Shown here piece by piece: positions 23,693 through 31,811 of a DNA stretch of 64,000 bases. The stretch is from Streptomyces akebiae. GTDB taxonomy: Bacteria > Actinomycetota > Actinomycetes > Streptomycetales > Streptomycetaceae. A program made the position numbers and the translations under genes. The stretch lies in NCBI RefSeq assembly GCF_019599145.1, contig NZ_CP080647.1:5766001-5830000 (forward strand), in the 5' to 3' direction. The notes beneath the pieces were generated by a model. The model worked only from the letters and a program-made list of their open reading frames with translations. It made no database searches and was not told the DNA's origin. Position 1 is the stretch's first letter, and each line of letters starts with the position of its first letter.

Positions 23693-24811
23693 TTGGAATT
23701 CGGGCTCTTTGTACAGGGATACGTGGGCAAGCGGGCCGAGACGGACCCTCTCGCGGAGCACAAGGCGCTGATGGAGGAGACCGAGTACGTCATCCAGGCG
23801 GACAAGTCCGGCTTCAAGTACGCGTGGGCCTCCGAGCACCACTTCCTGGAGGAGTACTCGCACCTGTCGGCCAACGACGTCTTCCTCGGGTACCTGGCGC
23901 ACGCGACGGACCGGATCCACCTCGGCTCCGGCATCTTCAACCCGCTCGCCCAGGTCAACCACCCCGTGAAGGTCGCCGAGAAGGTCACCATGCTCGACCA
24001 TCTCACCGAGGGCCGCTTCGAGTTCGGCAGCGGGCGTGGGGCCGGATCGCACGAGATCCTCGGGTTCATCCCCGGGGTGACCGACATGAACTACACCAAG
24101 GAGATCTGGGAAGAGACCATCGCCGAGTTCCCCAAGATGTGGCTCCAGGACGAGTACGTCGGCTTCCAGGGCAAGCACTGGTCGCTGCCCCCGCGCAAGA
24201 TCCTGCCCAAGCCGTACGGGAAGTCGCACCCCGCGATGTGGTACGCCGCCGGATCGCCGCCCTCGTACTCCATGGCCGCACACAAGGGGCTCGGGGTGCT
24301 CGGCTTCAGTGTGCAGAAGGTCTCCGACATGGAGTGGGTGCTGGAGAAGTACAAGACCGCCATCGTCGACGCCGAGCCCGTCGGGGACTTCGTCAACGAC
24401 AACGTGATGGTGACGACGACCGCGATCTGCGCGCCCACGCACGACGAGGCGGTACGGATCGCCGTGAACGGCGGGCTGCACTATCTGCCGTCGCTCGTCT
24501 TCCGGTACCACGACACCTTCCCCCGGCCCGACGGCTTCCCCGTGTGGCCGGAGACGCTGCCCGAGTACAACGAGGAGTTCATCGAACTGCTCATCGAGGA
24601 AGAGTTGCTGATCTGCGGCGATCCGGACGAGGTGTTCCGGCAGTGCAAGCGGTGGGAGCAGGCCGGGGCGGACCAGTTGAGCTTCGGGTTGCCGGTGGGA
24701 GTGCCGAAGGAGGCGACTCTGCAGACCATCCGGTTGGTGGGGGAGCACGTCATTCCGAAGATCGATACGGATCCCGTGCATCGGACGTCGCGGTTCCGGG
24801 CGGCGGGATGA
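23693..24811 (+). CDS. LLM-class flavin-dependent oxidoreductase
   Basis: 372 residues from TTG 23693, which gives the normal family N-terminus MEFGLFVQGYVG. Luciferase-family features include WASEHHFLEEYSHL with the His pair typical of the FMN-using bacterial luciferase/alkanal monooxygenase branch, TMLDHLTEGRFEFGSGRGAG, and PAMWYAAGSPPSYSMAAHKG. At 372 residues it is longer than the F420 enzymes elsewhere in the window. Two palindromes lie upstream. It may catalyse a monooxygenation, but no substrate can be read. The D-aminoacylase-like gene starts 118 bases later on the same strand. Confidence 0.9.
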   Translation: MEFGLFVQGYVGKRAETDPLAEHKALMEETEYVIQADKSGFKYAWASEHHFLEEYSHLSANDVFLGYLAHATDRIHLGSGIFNPLAQVNHPVKVAEKVTMLDHLTEGRFEFGSGRGAGSHEILGFIPGVTDMNYTKEIWEETIAEFPKMWLQDEYVGFQGKHWSLPPRKILPKPYGKSHPAMWYAAGSPPSYSMAAHKGLGVLGFSVQKVSDMEWVLEKYKTAIVDAEPVGDFVNDNVMVTTTAICAPTHDEAVRIAVNGGLHYLPSLVFRYHDTFPRPDGFPVWPETLPEYNEEFIELLIEEELLICGDPDEVFRQCKRWEQAGADQLSFGLPVGVPKEATLQTIRLVGEHVIPKIDTDPVHRTSRFRAAG

Positions 24812-24850
24812 GGTTGTACGGCGGCTGCGGCTGCGGCTGCGGGTGCGGTG

Positions 24851-24884
24851 GGGGCTGGTCGCGCGGTTCCCCGCGCCCCTGAAA
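24851..24884. repeat. Single copy of a dispersed GC-rich hairpin repeat
   Basis: Read on the minus strand this matches the core of the 119-bp array at 55742-56183 (AGGGGCGCGGGGAAC then GCGCG). It sits in a spacer between two co-oriented genes. It belongs to a dispersed intergenic element that I recognise as frequent in Streptomyces genomes. Confidence 0.6.
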
Positions 24885-24892
24885 GCACTGCG

Positions 24893-24907
24893 GTAACCGA
24901 TCGTTAC
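24893..24907. promoter_or_regulatory. GTAAC-N5-GTTAC palindrome
   Basis: GTAACCGATCGTTAC has the same 5-N5-5 geometry as the CTGAC sites but a different sequence. It lies 23 bp before the D-aminoacylase-like start and may be the operator of a related but distinct repressor. Confidence 0.45.
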
Positions 24908-24929
24908 TAGGCGCCCGGAGGGGTGAGGC

Positions 24930-26660
24930 ATGCTCGACCATGTCATCAGAGGTGTGACCGTCGTCGATGGGACCGGCGCTCCCGCGTACACCGCTGACGT
25001 GGGGCTACGGGACGGCCGTATCGCCGTCATCGGCACCGTCACCGAAGACGCCCGTACGTCCGAGGACGCGGCCGGCCTCGTGCTCGCCCCCGGCTTCGTC
25101 GACCCCCACACCCACTACGACGCGCAGCTCTTCTGGGACCCCTACGCGACGCCGTCCCTCAACCACGGCGTGACCACCGTCGCGGGCGGGAACTGCGGGT
25201 TCACGCTCGCGCCCCTCAACCCCGCCCGCCCCGAGGACGCGGACTACACACGGCGGATGATGTCCAAGGTCGAGGGGATGTCCCTGGTCGCGCTGGAGGA
25301 GGGCGCGCCCTGGACCTGGCACCGCTTCGGGGAGTACCTGGACGCGCTCGAAGGGCGGATCGCGGTCAACGCCGGGTTCATGGTGGGCCATTGCGCACTG
25401 CGGCGGTACGTGATGGGGCCGGACGCCATCGGCGGACAGCCGACGTCCGAGCAACTGGACGCCATGCTGCGGCTGTTCCACGAGGCGATGGAGGCGGGGG
25501 CCTGGGGCCTCTCGACCACGCAGTCCTCGACGCACAGCGACGGGGACGGGCAGCCGGTCGCGTCACGGCACGCTCGGCCCGCCGAACTGATCGCACTGTC
25601 GCGGGCGGTCGGCGAGCACGAGGGGACCCAGATCGAGGCGATCGTCGCCGGGTGCCTGGACCAGTTCAGCGACGACGAGATCGACCTCTTCGTCGAGATG
25701 AGCGCGGTCGCCGGGCGTCCCCTCAACTGGAACGTGCTGACCATCGACTCGGCCGTCCCCGAACGCGTACCCAGGCAGCTGGAGGCGAGCGAGCGGGCAC
25801 GGAAGGCGGGCGGCCGGGTCGTCGCCCTCACCATGCCGATCCTCACGCCGATGAACATGTCGCTGGGCACGTTCTGCGCGCTGAACCTGATCCCCGGCTG
25901 GGGGCCGATCCTCGGCCTGCCGGTGCCCGAGCGGATCGAGCGCCTGCGCGACCCCGAGGTGCGGGCGGAGATGCTGCGCAGGGCGGACTCGAAGGAGGCG
26001 GGCGTCTTCCGACGGCTCGCCAACTTCGGGCGCTACGTCATCGGCGACACCTACAGCGAGGCGAACGAGGGCCTCACCGGGCGGGTCGTGCGGGACATCG
26101 CGGCCGAGCGCGGGCAGGAACCGTTCGAGTGCCTGGTGGAGATCTGCGCCGCCGACGACCTCCGTACGGTCCTGTGGCCCATGCCGACCGACAACGACCC
26201 CGACTCCTGGACCCTGCGCGCCGAGACCTGGCGGCACGAGGACGTCCTCCTCGGCGGCTCCGACGCGGGCGCCCACCTGGACCGCATGTGCGGCGCCCCG
26301 TACACCACCCGGTTCATCGGCGACTGTCTGCGCGGCCGGAAGCTGGTCGGTCTTGAGCAGGCGGTGAAGATGCTCACGGACGACCCGGCGCGCCTCTTCG
26401 GCCTGCGGGAACGGGGTCAGGTGCGGGAGGGGTGGCATGCGGACCTCGTCCTCTTCGACCCGGAGCGCGTCGACGCCGGCAAGGCCACCCTGGTGCACGA
26501 CCTGCCGGGCGACAGCCCGCGCCTCGACTCCAAGGCGATCGGCGTACGGGCGGTCTGGGTCAACGGCGTCGAGGCGATCCGCGACGACATGGTGACCGGC
26601 GCCGTGCCCGGCAAGGTGCTGCGCAGCGGGCGGGACACGCGGACGGTGAGTACGCGGTGA
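24930..26660 (+). CDS. N-acyl-D-amino-acid deacylase-like amidohydrolase
   Basis: 576 residues of the urease-like amidohydrolase superfamily. The metal site HxH is in GFVDPHTHYDAQLFWDP; NCGFTLAPL, AGNCG-type and GGSDAGAHLDRMCGAPY segments are as in D-aminoacylase and related dihydroorotase-like enzymes; the C-terminal beta domain (REGWHADLVLFDPERVDAG) closes the fold. It should hydrolyse an amide or cyclic amide with a metal cofactor in the cytoplasm. The next gene, an aldehyde dehydrogenase, overlaps its stop (GTGA), so the two work in one pathway. It lies within the palindrome-controlled group. Confidence 0.9.
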   Translation: MLDHVIRGVTVVDGTGAPAYTADVGLRDGRIAVIGTVTEDARTSEDAAGLVLAPGFVDPHTHYDAQLFWDPYATPSLNHGVTTVAGGNCGFTLAPLNPARPEDADYTRRMMSKVEGMSLVALEEGAPWTWHRFGEYLDALEGRIAVNAGFMVGHCALRRYVMGPDAIGGQPTSEQLDAMLRLFHEAMEAGAWGLSTTQSSTHSDGDGQPVASRHARPAELIALSRAVGEHEGTQIEAIVAGCLDQFSDDEIDLFVEMSAVAGRPLNWNVLTIDSAVPERVPRQLEASERARKAGGRVVALTMPILTPMNMSLGTFCALNLIPGWGPILGLPVPERIERLRDPEVRAEMLRRADSKEAGVFRRLANFGRYVIGDTYSEANEGLTGRVVRDIAAERGQEPFECLVEICAADDLRTVLWPMPTDNDPDSWTLRAETWRHEDVLLGGSDAGAHLDRMCGAPYTTRFIGDCLRGRKLVGLEQAVKMLTDDPARLFGLRERGQVREGWHADLVLFDPERVDAGKATLVHDLPGDSPRLDSKAIGVRAVWVNGVEAIRDDMVTGAVPGKVLRSGRDTRTVSTR

Positions 26661-28147
26661 GCCGGTCGGCGTCTTCGGAGGGGGCCGCGGAGCAGTCCTC
26701 GCAGCGGCGGCGGCTGTTCATCGGGGGCTCCTGGGTGGAGCCCGACGGCGGGCACTACGAGGTGGTCGACCCGGCGACGGAGGAGGTCGTCGGGTGGGCG
26801 CCCGAGGCCTCGCGGGAACAGGTGCACGCGGCGGCCGCCGCCGCCCGGGAGGCCTTCGGCCCGTGGTCGACGACGCCCGCCGCGGAACGGGCCGCGATCC
26901 TCGCCCGCACGGCGGACCAGATACGACGCCACCTCGTCCCGTACGCCGAACTCGCCCAGGCCGAGAGCGGTGCGACGACCGGGACGGCGCGGGCCATGCA
27001 GGTGGGGGTGGGGGCCGCCCGGTTCCAGCGGTACGCGCGCGTGGAGCCGGTGGAGGAGCCGATCGCGCCCCAGATCAACGAGGCCGGGCCCTTCGGCAGG
27101 GCGGCCGTGATGGGCGCCCTCGCCGTGCGCCAGCCCGTGGGCGTGGTCACCTGCGTCACCTCGTACAACAACCCCTGGGCCAACCCGGCGGGCAAGATCG
27201 CCCCCGCCCTCGCCATGGGCAACACGGTGGTCGTGAAGCCGGCCCCGCAGGACCCGCTCTCCGTGTACCGCATGGCGGAGGCCCTGGAGGCCGCCGGTGT
27301 GCCGCCGGGTGTGGTGAACGTGGTGAGCGGGTCGGGGGCGGGGGTCGGTGAGGCCGCCGTGGACTCGCCGGACGTCGACATGGTGAGCTTCACCGGCTCG
27401 ACGGCGGTCGGGCGGCGGATCGCGGAGGTGTGCGGGCGCGGGATGAAGCGCCAGCTGATGGAGCTGGGCGGGAAGGGCGCGGCGGTCGTCTTCGACGACG
27501 CGGACCTGGACGCGGCCGTGGCCGGCATCGCCACCACGTTCACCTTCTACAGCGGGCAGATCTGCACGGCGCCGACGCGGGTGATCGCACAGCGCGGCGT
27601 GTACGACCGGCTGGTGACCCGACTGGCCGCCTACGCCGCCCGACTGCCGGTCGGCGATCCGCGCGAGCCGGGCACGGTGGTCGGGCCGGTGATCTCGGCG
27701 GCCCACCGCGACCGCGTCGAGTCGTACGTCGAACTGGGCCGCAAGGAGGGCGCGCGGCTGGTGGCGGGCGGCGAACGTCCGCCGTACGAGCGGGGTTTCT
27801 GGGTGGCGCCCACGCTGTTGGCGGACTGCACCCCCGACATGCGGGTCGTCCGCGAGGAGATCTTCGGGCCGGTCGTCGTCGTCCTGCCCTTCGACGACGA
27901 GGACCAGGCCGTCGCCCTCGCCAACGACAGCGACTACGGCCTCATCGACTACGTCTGGTCCGGCGACGTCGCCCGGGCCTTCCGGGTGGCCCGGCGCCTG
28001 CGGGCGGGGGGCGTGGGCGTGAACACGGTCGGCCGCAACATGGAGGCCCCGTTCGGCGGGTTCAAGCAGAGCGGGGTGGGGCGCGACGTGGGTTCGTACG
28101 CGCTGCACGCGTACAGCGAGACGCAGGCGATCGTCTGGCCGGGGTGA
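26657..28147 (+). CDS. Aldehyde dehydrogenase family protein
   Basis: 496 residues from GTG 26657, overlapping the hydrolase stop. Motifs: NAD-binding VVKPAPQDPLSVYRMAEAL, Rossmann FTGSTAVGRRIAEVC, the general-base Glu region (LMELGGKGAAVVF), the nucleophile Cys (FYSGQICTAPTRVI), EEIFGPVVVVLPFDDE and the end segment EAPFGGFKQSGVGRD. It should oxidise an aldehyde to an acid with NAD(P). Translationally coupled to the amidohydrolase, so it probably acts on that enzyme's product or on an aldehyde released by the wider pathway. Confidence 0.95.
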   Translation: MSRSASSEGAAEQSSQRRRLFIGGSWVEPDGGHYEVVDPATEEVVGWAPEASREQVHAAAAAAREAFGPWSTTPAAERAAILARTADQIRRHLVPYAELAQAESGATTGTARAMQVGVGAARFQRYARVEPVEEPIAPQINEAGPFGRAAVMGALAVRQPVGVVTCVTSYNNPWANPAGKIAPALAMGNTVVVKPAPQDPLSVYRMAEALEAAGVPPGVVNVVSGSGAGVGEAAVDSPDVDMVSFTGSTAVGRRIAEVCGRGMKRQLMELGGKGAAVVFDDADLDAAVAGIATTFTFYSGQICTAPTRVIAQRGVYDRLVTRLAAYAARLPVGDPREPGTVVGPVISAAHRDRVESYVELGRKEGARLVAGGERPPYERGFWVAPTLLADCTPDMRVVREEIFGPVVVVLPFDDEDQAVALANDSDYGLIDYVWSGDVARAFRVARRLRAGGVGVNTVGRNMEAPFGGFKQSGVGRDVGSYALHAYSETQAIVWPG

Positions 28148-28216
28148 CGTGCGAGTCGAGCCCGGGTGAGCCGGTGGAGCTGGTGTTGGAGCGGGTGGGC
28201 GCGTGAGGCTGTCCGG

Positions 28217-28654
28217 ATGACCACGCAGACCCACCCCGTCGACCACGAACTCATCCGGGCCGCGGCCCACGTCGCCCGCACGCGCTGCCGGGGCGACAAC
28301 CACACCATGGCCGCGGCGGCCCGCGCCCGGGACGGCCGGATCGTCACCGCCGTGAACGCCTATCACTTCACCGGAGGACCCTGCGCCGAGTTGGTCCTGA
28401 TCGGCACGGCAGCCGCCCAGGGCGCATACGAGCTGGACGTGATCGTCGCCGTGGGCGACCGCGACCGAGGGGTGGTGCCGCCGTGCGGCCGGTGCCGGCA
28501 GGTCCTTCTCGACTACTTCCCCACCCTCAAGGTCATCGTCGGCGAGGGCGACCACCTCCGCACCGTCGCCATCACCGACCTGCTGCCCGAGACCTACGTC
28601 TGGGCGGACCACCAGCTCGACGACGAGCAGTCCTCGGCGCGCAGCATGGGCTGA
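28217..28654 (+). CDS. Cytidine-deaminase-fold protein, blasticidin-S deaminase-like
   Basis: 145 residues from ATG 28217. The zinc site is C-A-E plus PCxxC (YHFTGGPCAELVLIG and VPPCGRCRQVLLDYF). The first zinc ligand is Cys rather than His, as in blasticidin-S deaminase, and the flanking sequence resembles that enzyme closely. The end (TDLLPETYVWADHQLDD) also fits. The likely reaction is deamination of a cytosine-containing nucleoside; whether it confers resistance to a nucleoside antibiotic or salvages nucleosides is open. It follows the aldehyde dehydrogenase by 69 bases and may be cotranscribed. Confidence 0.88.
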   Translation: MTTQTHPVDHELIRAAAHVARTRCRGDNHTMAAAARARDGRIVTAVNAYHFTGGPCAELVLIGTAAAQGAYELDVIVAVGDRDRGVVPPCGRCRQVLLDYFPTLKVIVGEGDHLRTVAITDLLPETYVWADHQLDDEQSSARSMG

Positions 28655-28672
28655 CATTCTTCGGTGGCCGGT

Positions 28673-28690
28673 GGCCGGTGGCCACCGGCC
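28673..28690. terminator. Perfect 18-bp palindrome between convergent genes
   Basis: GGCCGGTGGCCACCGGCC lies in the 39-base gap between the deaminase stop and the stop of the minus-strand lipoprotein gene, and overlaps a short GGTGGCC repeat. It should act as a bidirectional terminator. Confidence 0.6.
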
Positions 28691-28693
28691 GCG

Positions 28694-29248
28694 TCAGTCG
28701 ACGGCGGTCGGCGCGCCTCTGCCCATCGACAGGGACCAGAGCACCCCCGGTGCGGCGGTGACGGAGACCGTGCCCGCGCGGTCCGAGTCGTCGATGTCGA
28801 ACTCGTTGTTGATGCTCGTCACCTCACCGTCGAGGCACTCCATGGGGAACGAGGCGCCCGTGGGGCGGAGTACGACCTCGATCGTGCCCTTGCCCTCGCA
28901 GCTCACGGCGACGGTCAGGGCCTTGCCCTCACCCTTCCTCGCCGCCCCGAACTCCAGGTGGGCGCTGTCCCGCGTCCTGTCCTGGCGTAGGACGACGCGG
29001 TCGGCCACGGGGGCAGGGGCCCGATCCGCCAACTGACGTGGCGCGTCGCCCTCGTCCGAGTCCGAGTCCGGGGTCGGGTCCGGGGTCGCTGTCGCCTTCG
29101 TCGGTGGCTGCTCGGCCGACCGTCCTTGTTGCCGTTCCCCGGTCCCGGTCTCGGAGGTGCAGGCGGTGGTGGAGAGGAGTGCGGCTGCCGAGAGGAGCGC
29201 CAGGGCGGTGGTGAGGGCGCGGTGCGGCCTGCGTGATGCTCGTGACAT
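28694..29248 (-). CDS. Putative lipoprotein
   Basis: 184 residues; ATG 29248 has GGGGG seven bases upstream. A basic, hydrophobic signal ends at Cys30 with a loose lipobox (LSTTAC, Thr at -3). Residues 30-80 are a Thr/Pro/Asp/Ser linker (ATATPDPTPDSDSDEGDAP), and the mature domain (KALTVAVSCEGKGTIEVVLR) looks like a small beta fold with two Cys. This layout is common among cell-surface lipoproteins of unknown function in Streptomyces. No catalytic motif is seen. Confidence 0.8.
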   Translation of the reverse strand: MSRASRRPHRALTTALALLSAAALLSTTACTSETGTGERQQGRSAEQPPTKATATPDPTPDSDSDEGDAPRQLADRAPAPVADRVVLRQDRTRDSAHLEFGAARKGEGKALTVAVSCEGKGTIEVVLRPTGASFPMECLDGEVTSINNEFDIDDSDRAGTVSVTAAPGVLWSLSMGRGAPTAVD

Positions 29249-29567
29249 GAACGACCCCCGTCATTCGGCCCGTTGGTGGTGGGCGAGGCCGTGATCGTGA
29301 CACCGGGGCGAGAGGGTCAACAAGGCGGCCAGGCGGGTTCAGAGGAGCATTTGAGGTTGCCGTGCCGCCTGGCGTGAGGGATACCTCGCGCCTGCTTCCG
29401 CAGGGTGCGTTCCGTGCCCGGTGTGTGACTGTGCGCCGCCCGGGCTCCGACGGCTCAGCGTTCCAGAGCGGTCGTGCCGTGTCGCGTGAATTCCGGTCGG
29501 GGGAGGGAGGCGCGGGTGCGGGCGCCCTCCGTATCGTTGGTGGGCCTCGCCCCCTACCGTGGGCCGC
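29249..29567. other. Gene-free divergent promoter region
   Basis: 319 bases between the lipoprotein and methyltransferase starts. No supported gene, repeat or clear palindrome is seen; promoters for both genes must lie here. Confidence 0.5.
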
Positions 29568-30320
29568 ATGGCTGACGAGATCTTCCACGACCGGCGGCTG
29601 GCCGAGCTCTACGACCCGCTCGACCCCGATCGCGGCGACCTGGACGCCTACCTCCTGCTCGCGGAGGAGTTCGGCGCGAGGAAGGTGCTGGACATCGGCT
29701 GCGGGACGGGCGTGTTCGCGCTGCTGCTGGCGGACCGTGGGGTGGAGGTCGTCGGGATCGACCCGGCCGGCGCCTCCCTCGATGTCGCACGGGCCAAACC
29801 GGGGGCGGACCGGGTCCGCTGGATCCACGGGGACGCGACGGCTCTTCCCCCGCTCCAGGTCGACCTCGTGACGATGACGGCCAACGTGGCGCAGGCGATC
29901 ACGGACCCGGAGGGATGGCGGCGGACGCTCGCGGGCGCCTACGAGGCCCTGCGACCGGGCGGCCACCTGGTCTTCGAGACCCGCGACCCGGCCAGACGGG
30001 CCTGGGAGGCGTGGAATCGCGAGGACTCGTACGGGGTCGCCGAGGTGCCGGGCTTCGGCACGGTCGAGAGCTGGGTGGAGCTGACCGAGGTCACCGGCCA
30101 ATTGGTCACCTTCCGCTGGCACTACACCTTCGACACCTTCGACACCTTCGACGGCGACAAGAAGCAGCTCACCTCCGACTCCACCCTCAGATTCCGCGAG
30201 CGGCACGAGATCGAGGCGGAGCTGGCCGCTCACGGATACGTGCTGGAGGACGTACGGGACGCTCCCGACCGGCCCGGCCGGGAGTTCGTGTTCGTGGCGC
30301 GTCGGCCGCCGGCGGTGTGA
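29568..30320 (+). CDS. Class I SAM-dependent methyltransferase
   Basis: 250 residues from ATG 29568; no obvious ribosome-binding site, so the leader may be very short. SAM motif I is VLDIGCGTGVFALLLADRG, motif II region is VDLVTMTANVAQAI, and GGHLVFETRDPARRAWEAW follows. The fold matches small-molecule methyltransferases of the Methyltransf_25 type. A short repeat (DTFDTFDTFDGDKK), encoded by three 9-bp units near 30125-30155, interrupts the substrate-binding region, probably by slippage. The acceptor is unknown and no partner genes are adjacent. Confidence 0.9.
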   Translation: MADEIFHDRRLAELYDPLDPDRGDLDAYLLLAEEFGARKVLDIGCGTGVFALLLADRGVEVVGIDPAGASLDVARAKPGADRVRWIHGDATALPPLQVDLVTMTANVAQAITDPEGWRRTLAGAYEALRPGGHLVFETRDPARRAWEAWNREDSYGVAEVPGFGTVESWVELTEVTGQLVTFRWHYTFDTFDTFDGDKKQLTSDSTLRFRERHEIEAELAAHGYVLEDVRDAPDRPGREFVFVARRPPAV

Positions 30321-30470
30321 CGGACGCAGCGGGCGTCGTACCGGATCACCCAGGGTCCCGGTAGTTCTCGCCGAAAAAACAACGCCAGGCCGCGCGGTAG
30401 CCCCTGATCTAGGGGTGATCTCGGGGGAATCGGTGCGGTAGCCGTGGGGCGGATCGGTAGTGTCGCGGCC

Positions 30471-30845
30471 ATGCTGAGTGCCGACGGGCCGCCGCTGAAC
30501 GACCTGACCGACGAGCAGATCCAGAAGCTCTTGGGCGGAGTTGCCCCGAAGATGAAGAAGCTGATGGAGGGCGTCACGCTCGCGATCGACTATCACCGGG
30601 AGGGCGGCTGCGACCGGGAGACGTGGAACCGGATCTGCGACGGACTGTCGCGGGAGGTGATGAACCTGATGATGACGCTGTCCGGCCGCGCGCACCCGAG
30701 CAGGCTCCTCACCCCCGGTCGGGGTCACTCTGCACTACCGCCCAGGCCGCGTACTTCTGGCGAACGTATGCTGGCTGGCCGCTGGGGTCCCACTCCGGCG
30801 AAACCCAGCCGCACTGAAATGACAGCGCCCGTTCGGCCTCTGTAA
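30471..30845 (+). CDS. Small hypothetical protein
   Basis: 124 residues from ATG 30471; a GTG at 30444 is an alternative. The first 85 residues look like a folded helical protein (LNDLTDEQIQKLLGGVAPKM, CDRETWNRICDGLSREVMNL); the rest is Arg/Pro-rich and may not be conserved. I do not recognise the family. It lies 150 bases after the methyltransferase with a CCCCT-gatct-AGGGG inverted repeat at about 30408-30422 in the spacer. Coding confidence is moderate. Confidence 0.5.
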   Translation: MLSADGPPLNDLTDEQIQKLLGGVAPKMKKLMEGVTLAIDYHREGGCDRETWNRICDGLSREVMNLMMTLSGRAHPSRLLTPGRGHSALPPRPRTSGERMLAGRWGPTPAKPSRTEMTAPVRPL

Positions 30846-30968
30846 CCCATGCCGTCCAGGACGGGGCCCAAGAGCGATGAGGGCCGTCGACGACGGCGGC
30901 TGCGGCAGCTACGAGAGCGGCGGTCGAGGCGTCGGGCTGCGCCAGACCACATGAGAGGAAGCCGTTTC

Positions 30969-31664
30969 ATGTTTCGTGCGAAGAGTGATCAGTCCGCTGC
31001 GGGGCGGCGGTGGCTGCCCGCGACGCGGCGCGGGCGCTTGACTGCTCTTGCTGTCGCGGTGGCTGCCGTGGCCGGTGGAACTTTCGCCGGTGTCGCCACC
31101 GCCAATGGCGGGGACGAGGGGCCGCCGGCGGTCGCGCCCCACAGGTCGGTGGCCTTCCCGACCCTGACCGCGTCCGACTGGGTCACCCACGGCGACCACG
31201 CCGTCGTGATCGAGATGGTGCCCGGCAGTGAACGCAGGGGTGCTCTGCCGGAGGACAAGAAGGACAACGGTGAAGGGCACATCCCGCGCACCGCGACGAT
31301 GAAGGTCGATCAGGTGCTGTGGTCCAAGCCCGGTGCCGAGGCCGCGCCGGAGACCTACCCGGTCGAGCTCCTGGGCTGGTGGTGGGAGGGCGGCAGCGAG
31401 CGGGAGTTCGCCTGGCAGGGCGAGCCCCGCTACGAGGAGGGCCACAAGTACATCGCCCTGCTGGTGAAGGGCGATGACGGCAAGTGGGGCGCCACCTCGC
31501 ACGCGATGCCCTACGACGACGGAAAGGTCGGCACCGGCGAGAGCGACGGGAAGACCAGCACCGGGGAGAACGCCGGTGGACTTCAGGGCCTGGAGGAGGA
31601 AGCCCACGGCAAGAACGCGACCGTGGTGAAGCAGCTCCTGGAAGCGGCCCAGCCGACGAAGTAG
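30969..31664 (+). CDS. Exported hypothetical protein
   Basis: 231 residues from ATG 30969, preceded by GAGGA; ATG 30951 is less well placed. The N-terminus has Arg-rich residues, a hydrophobic helix (TALAVAVAAVAGGTFAGVAT) and a likely signal cleavage near ATANG. The mature domain (DWVTHGDHAVVIEMVPGSER ... ATMKVDQVLWSKPG ... YIALLVKGDDGKWGATS) reads as a beta fold followed by a Gly/Asp/Ser-rich acidic tail. Actinobacterial extracellular proteins of this kind are common but uncharacterised; I do not recognise a domain. Convergent with the following kinase-like gene. Confidence 0.8.
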   Translation: MFRAKSDQSAAGRRWLPATRRGRLTALAVAVAAVAGGTFAGVATANGGDEGPPAVAPHRSVAFPTLTASDWVTHGDHAVVIEMVPGSERRGALPEDKKDNGEGHIPRTATMKVDQVLWSKPGAEAAPETYPVELLGWWWEGGSEREFAWQGEPRYEEGHKYIALLVKGDDGKWGATSHAMPYDDGKVGTGESDGKTSTGENAGGLQGLEEEAHGKNATVVKQLLEAAQPTK

Positions 31665-31811
31665 CCGCACACGGCTGATATCGGCCCCTGCGGCTGCCCT
31701 GAGCTGGGCCACAGCCACTTGGCGTTGTTCTTTCGGGCGAGAACTACCGGGCCCCACCCAGAACCGACTCACTGAGCCCGTCTTCGGCGAACAGGCTGGG
31801 ACCCCGGGAAT

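Noticed and set aside
23683-24882. Alternative frame across the LLM gene
   Set aside because: Arg/Gly/Ala-rich translation typical of shadow frames in high-GC DNA; the luciferase frame is clear.
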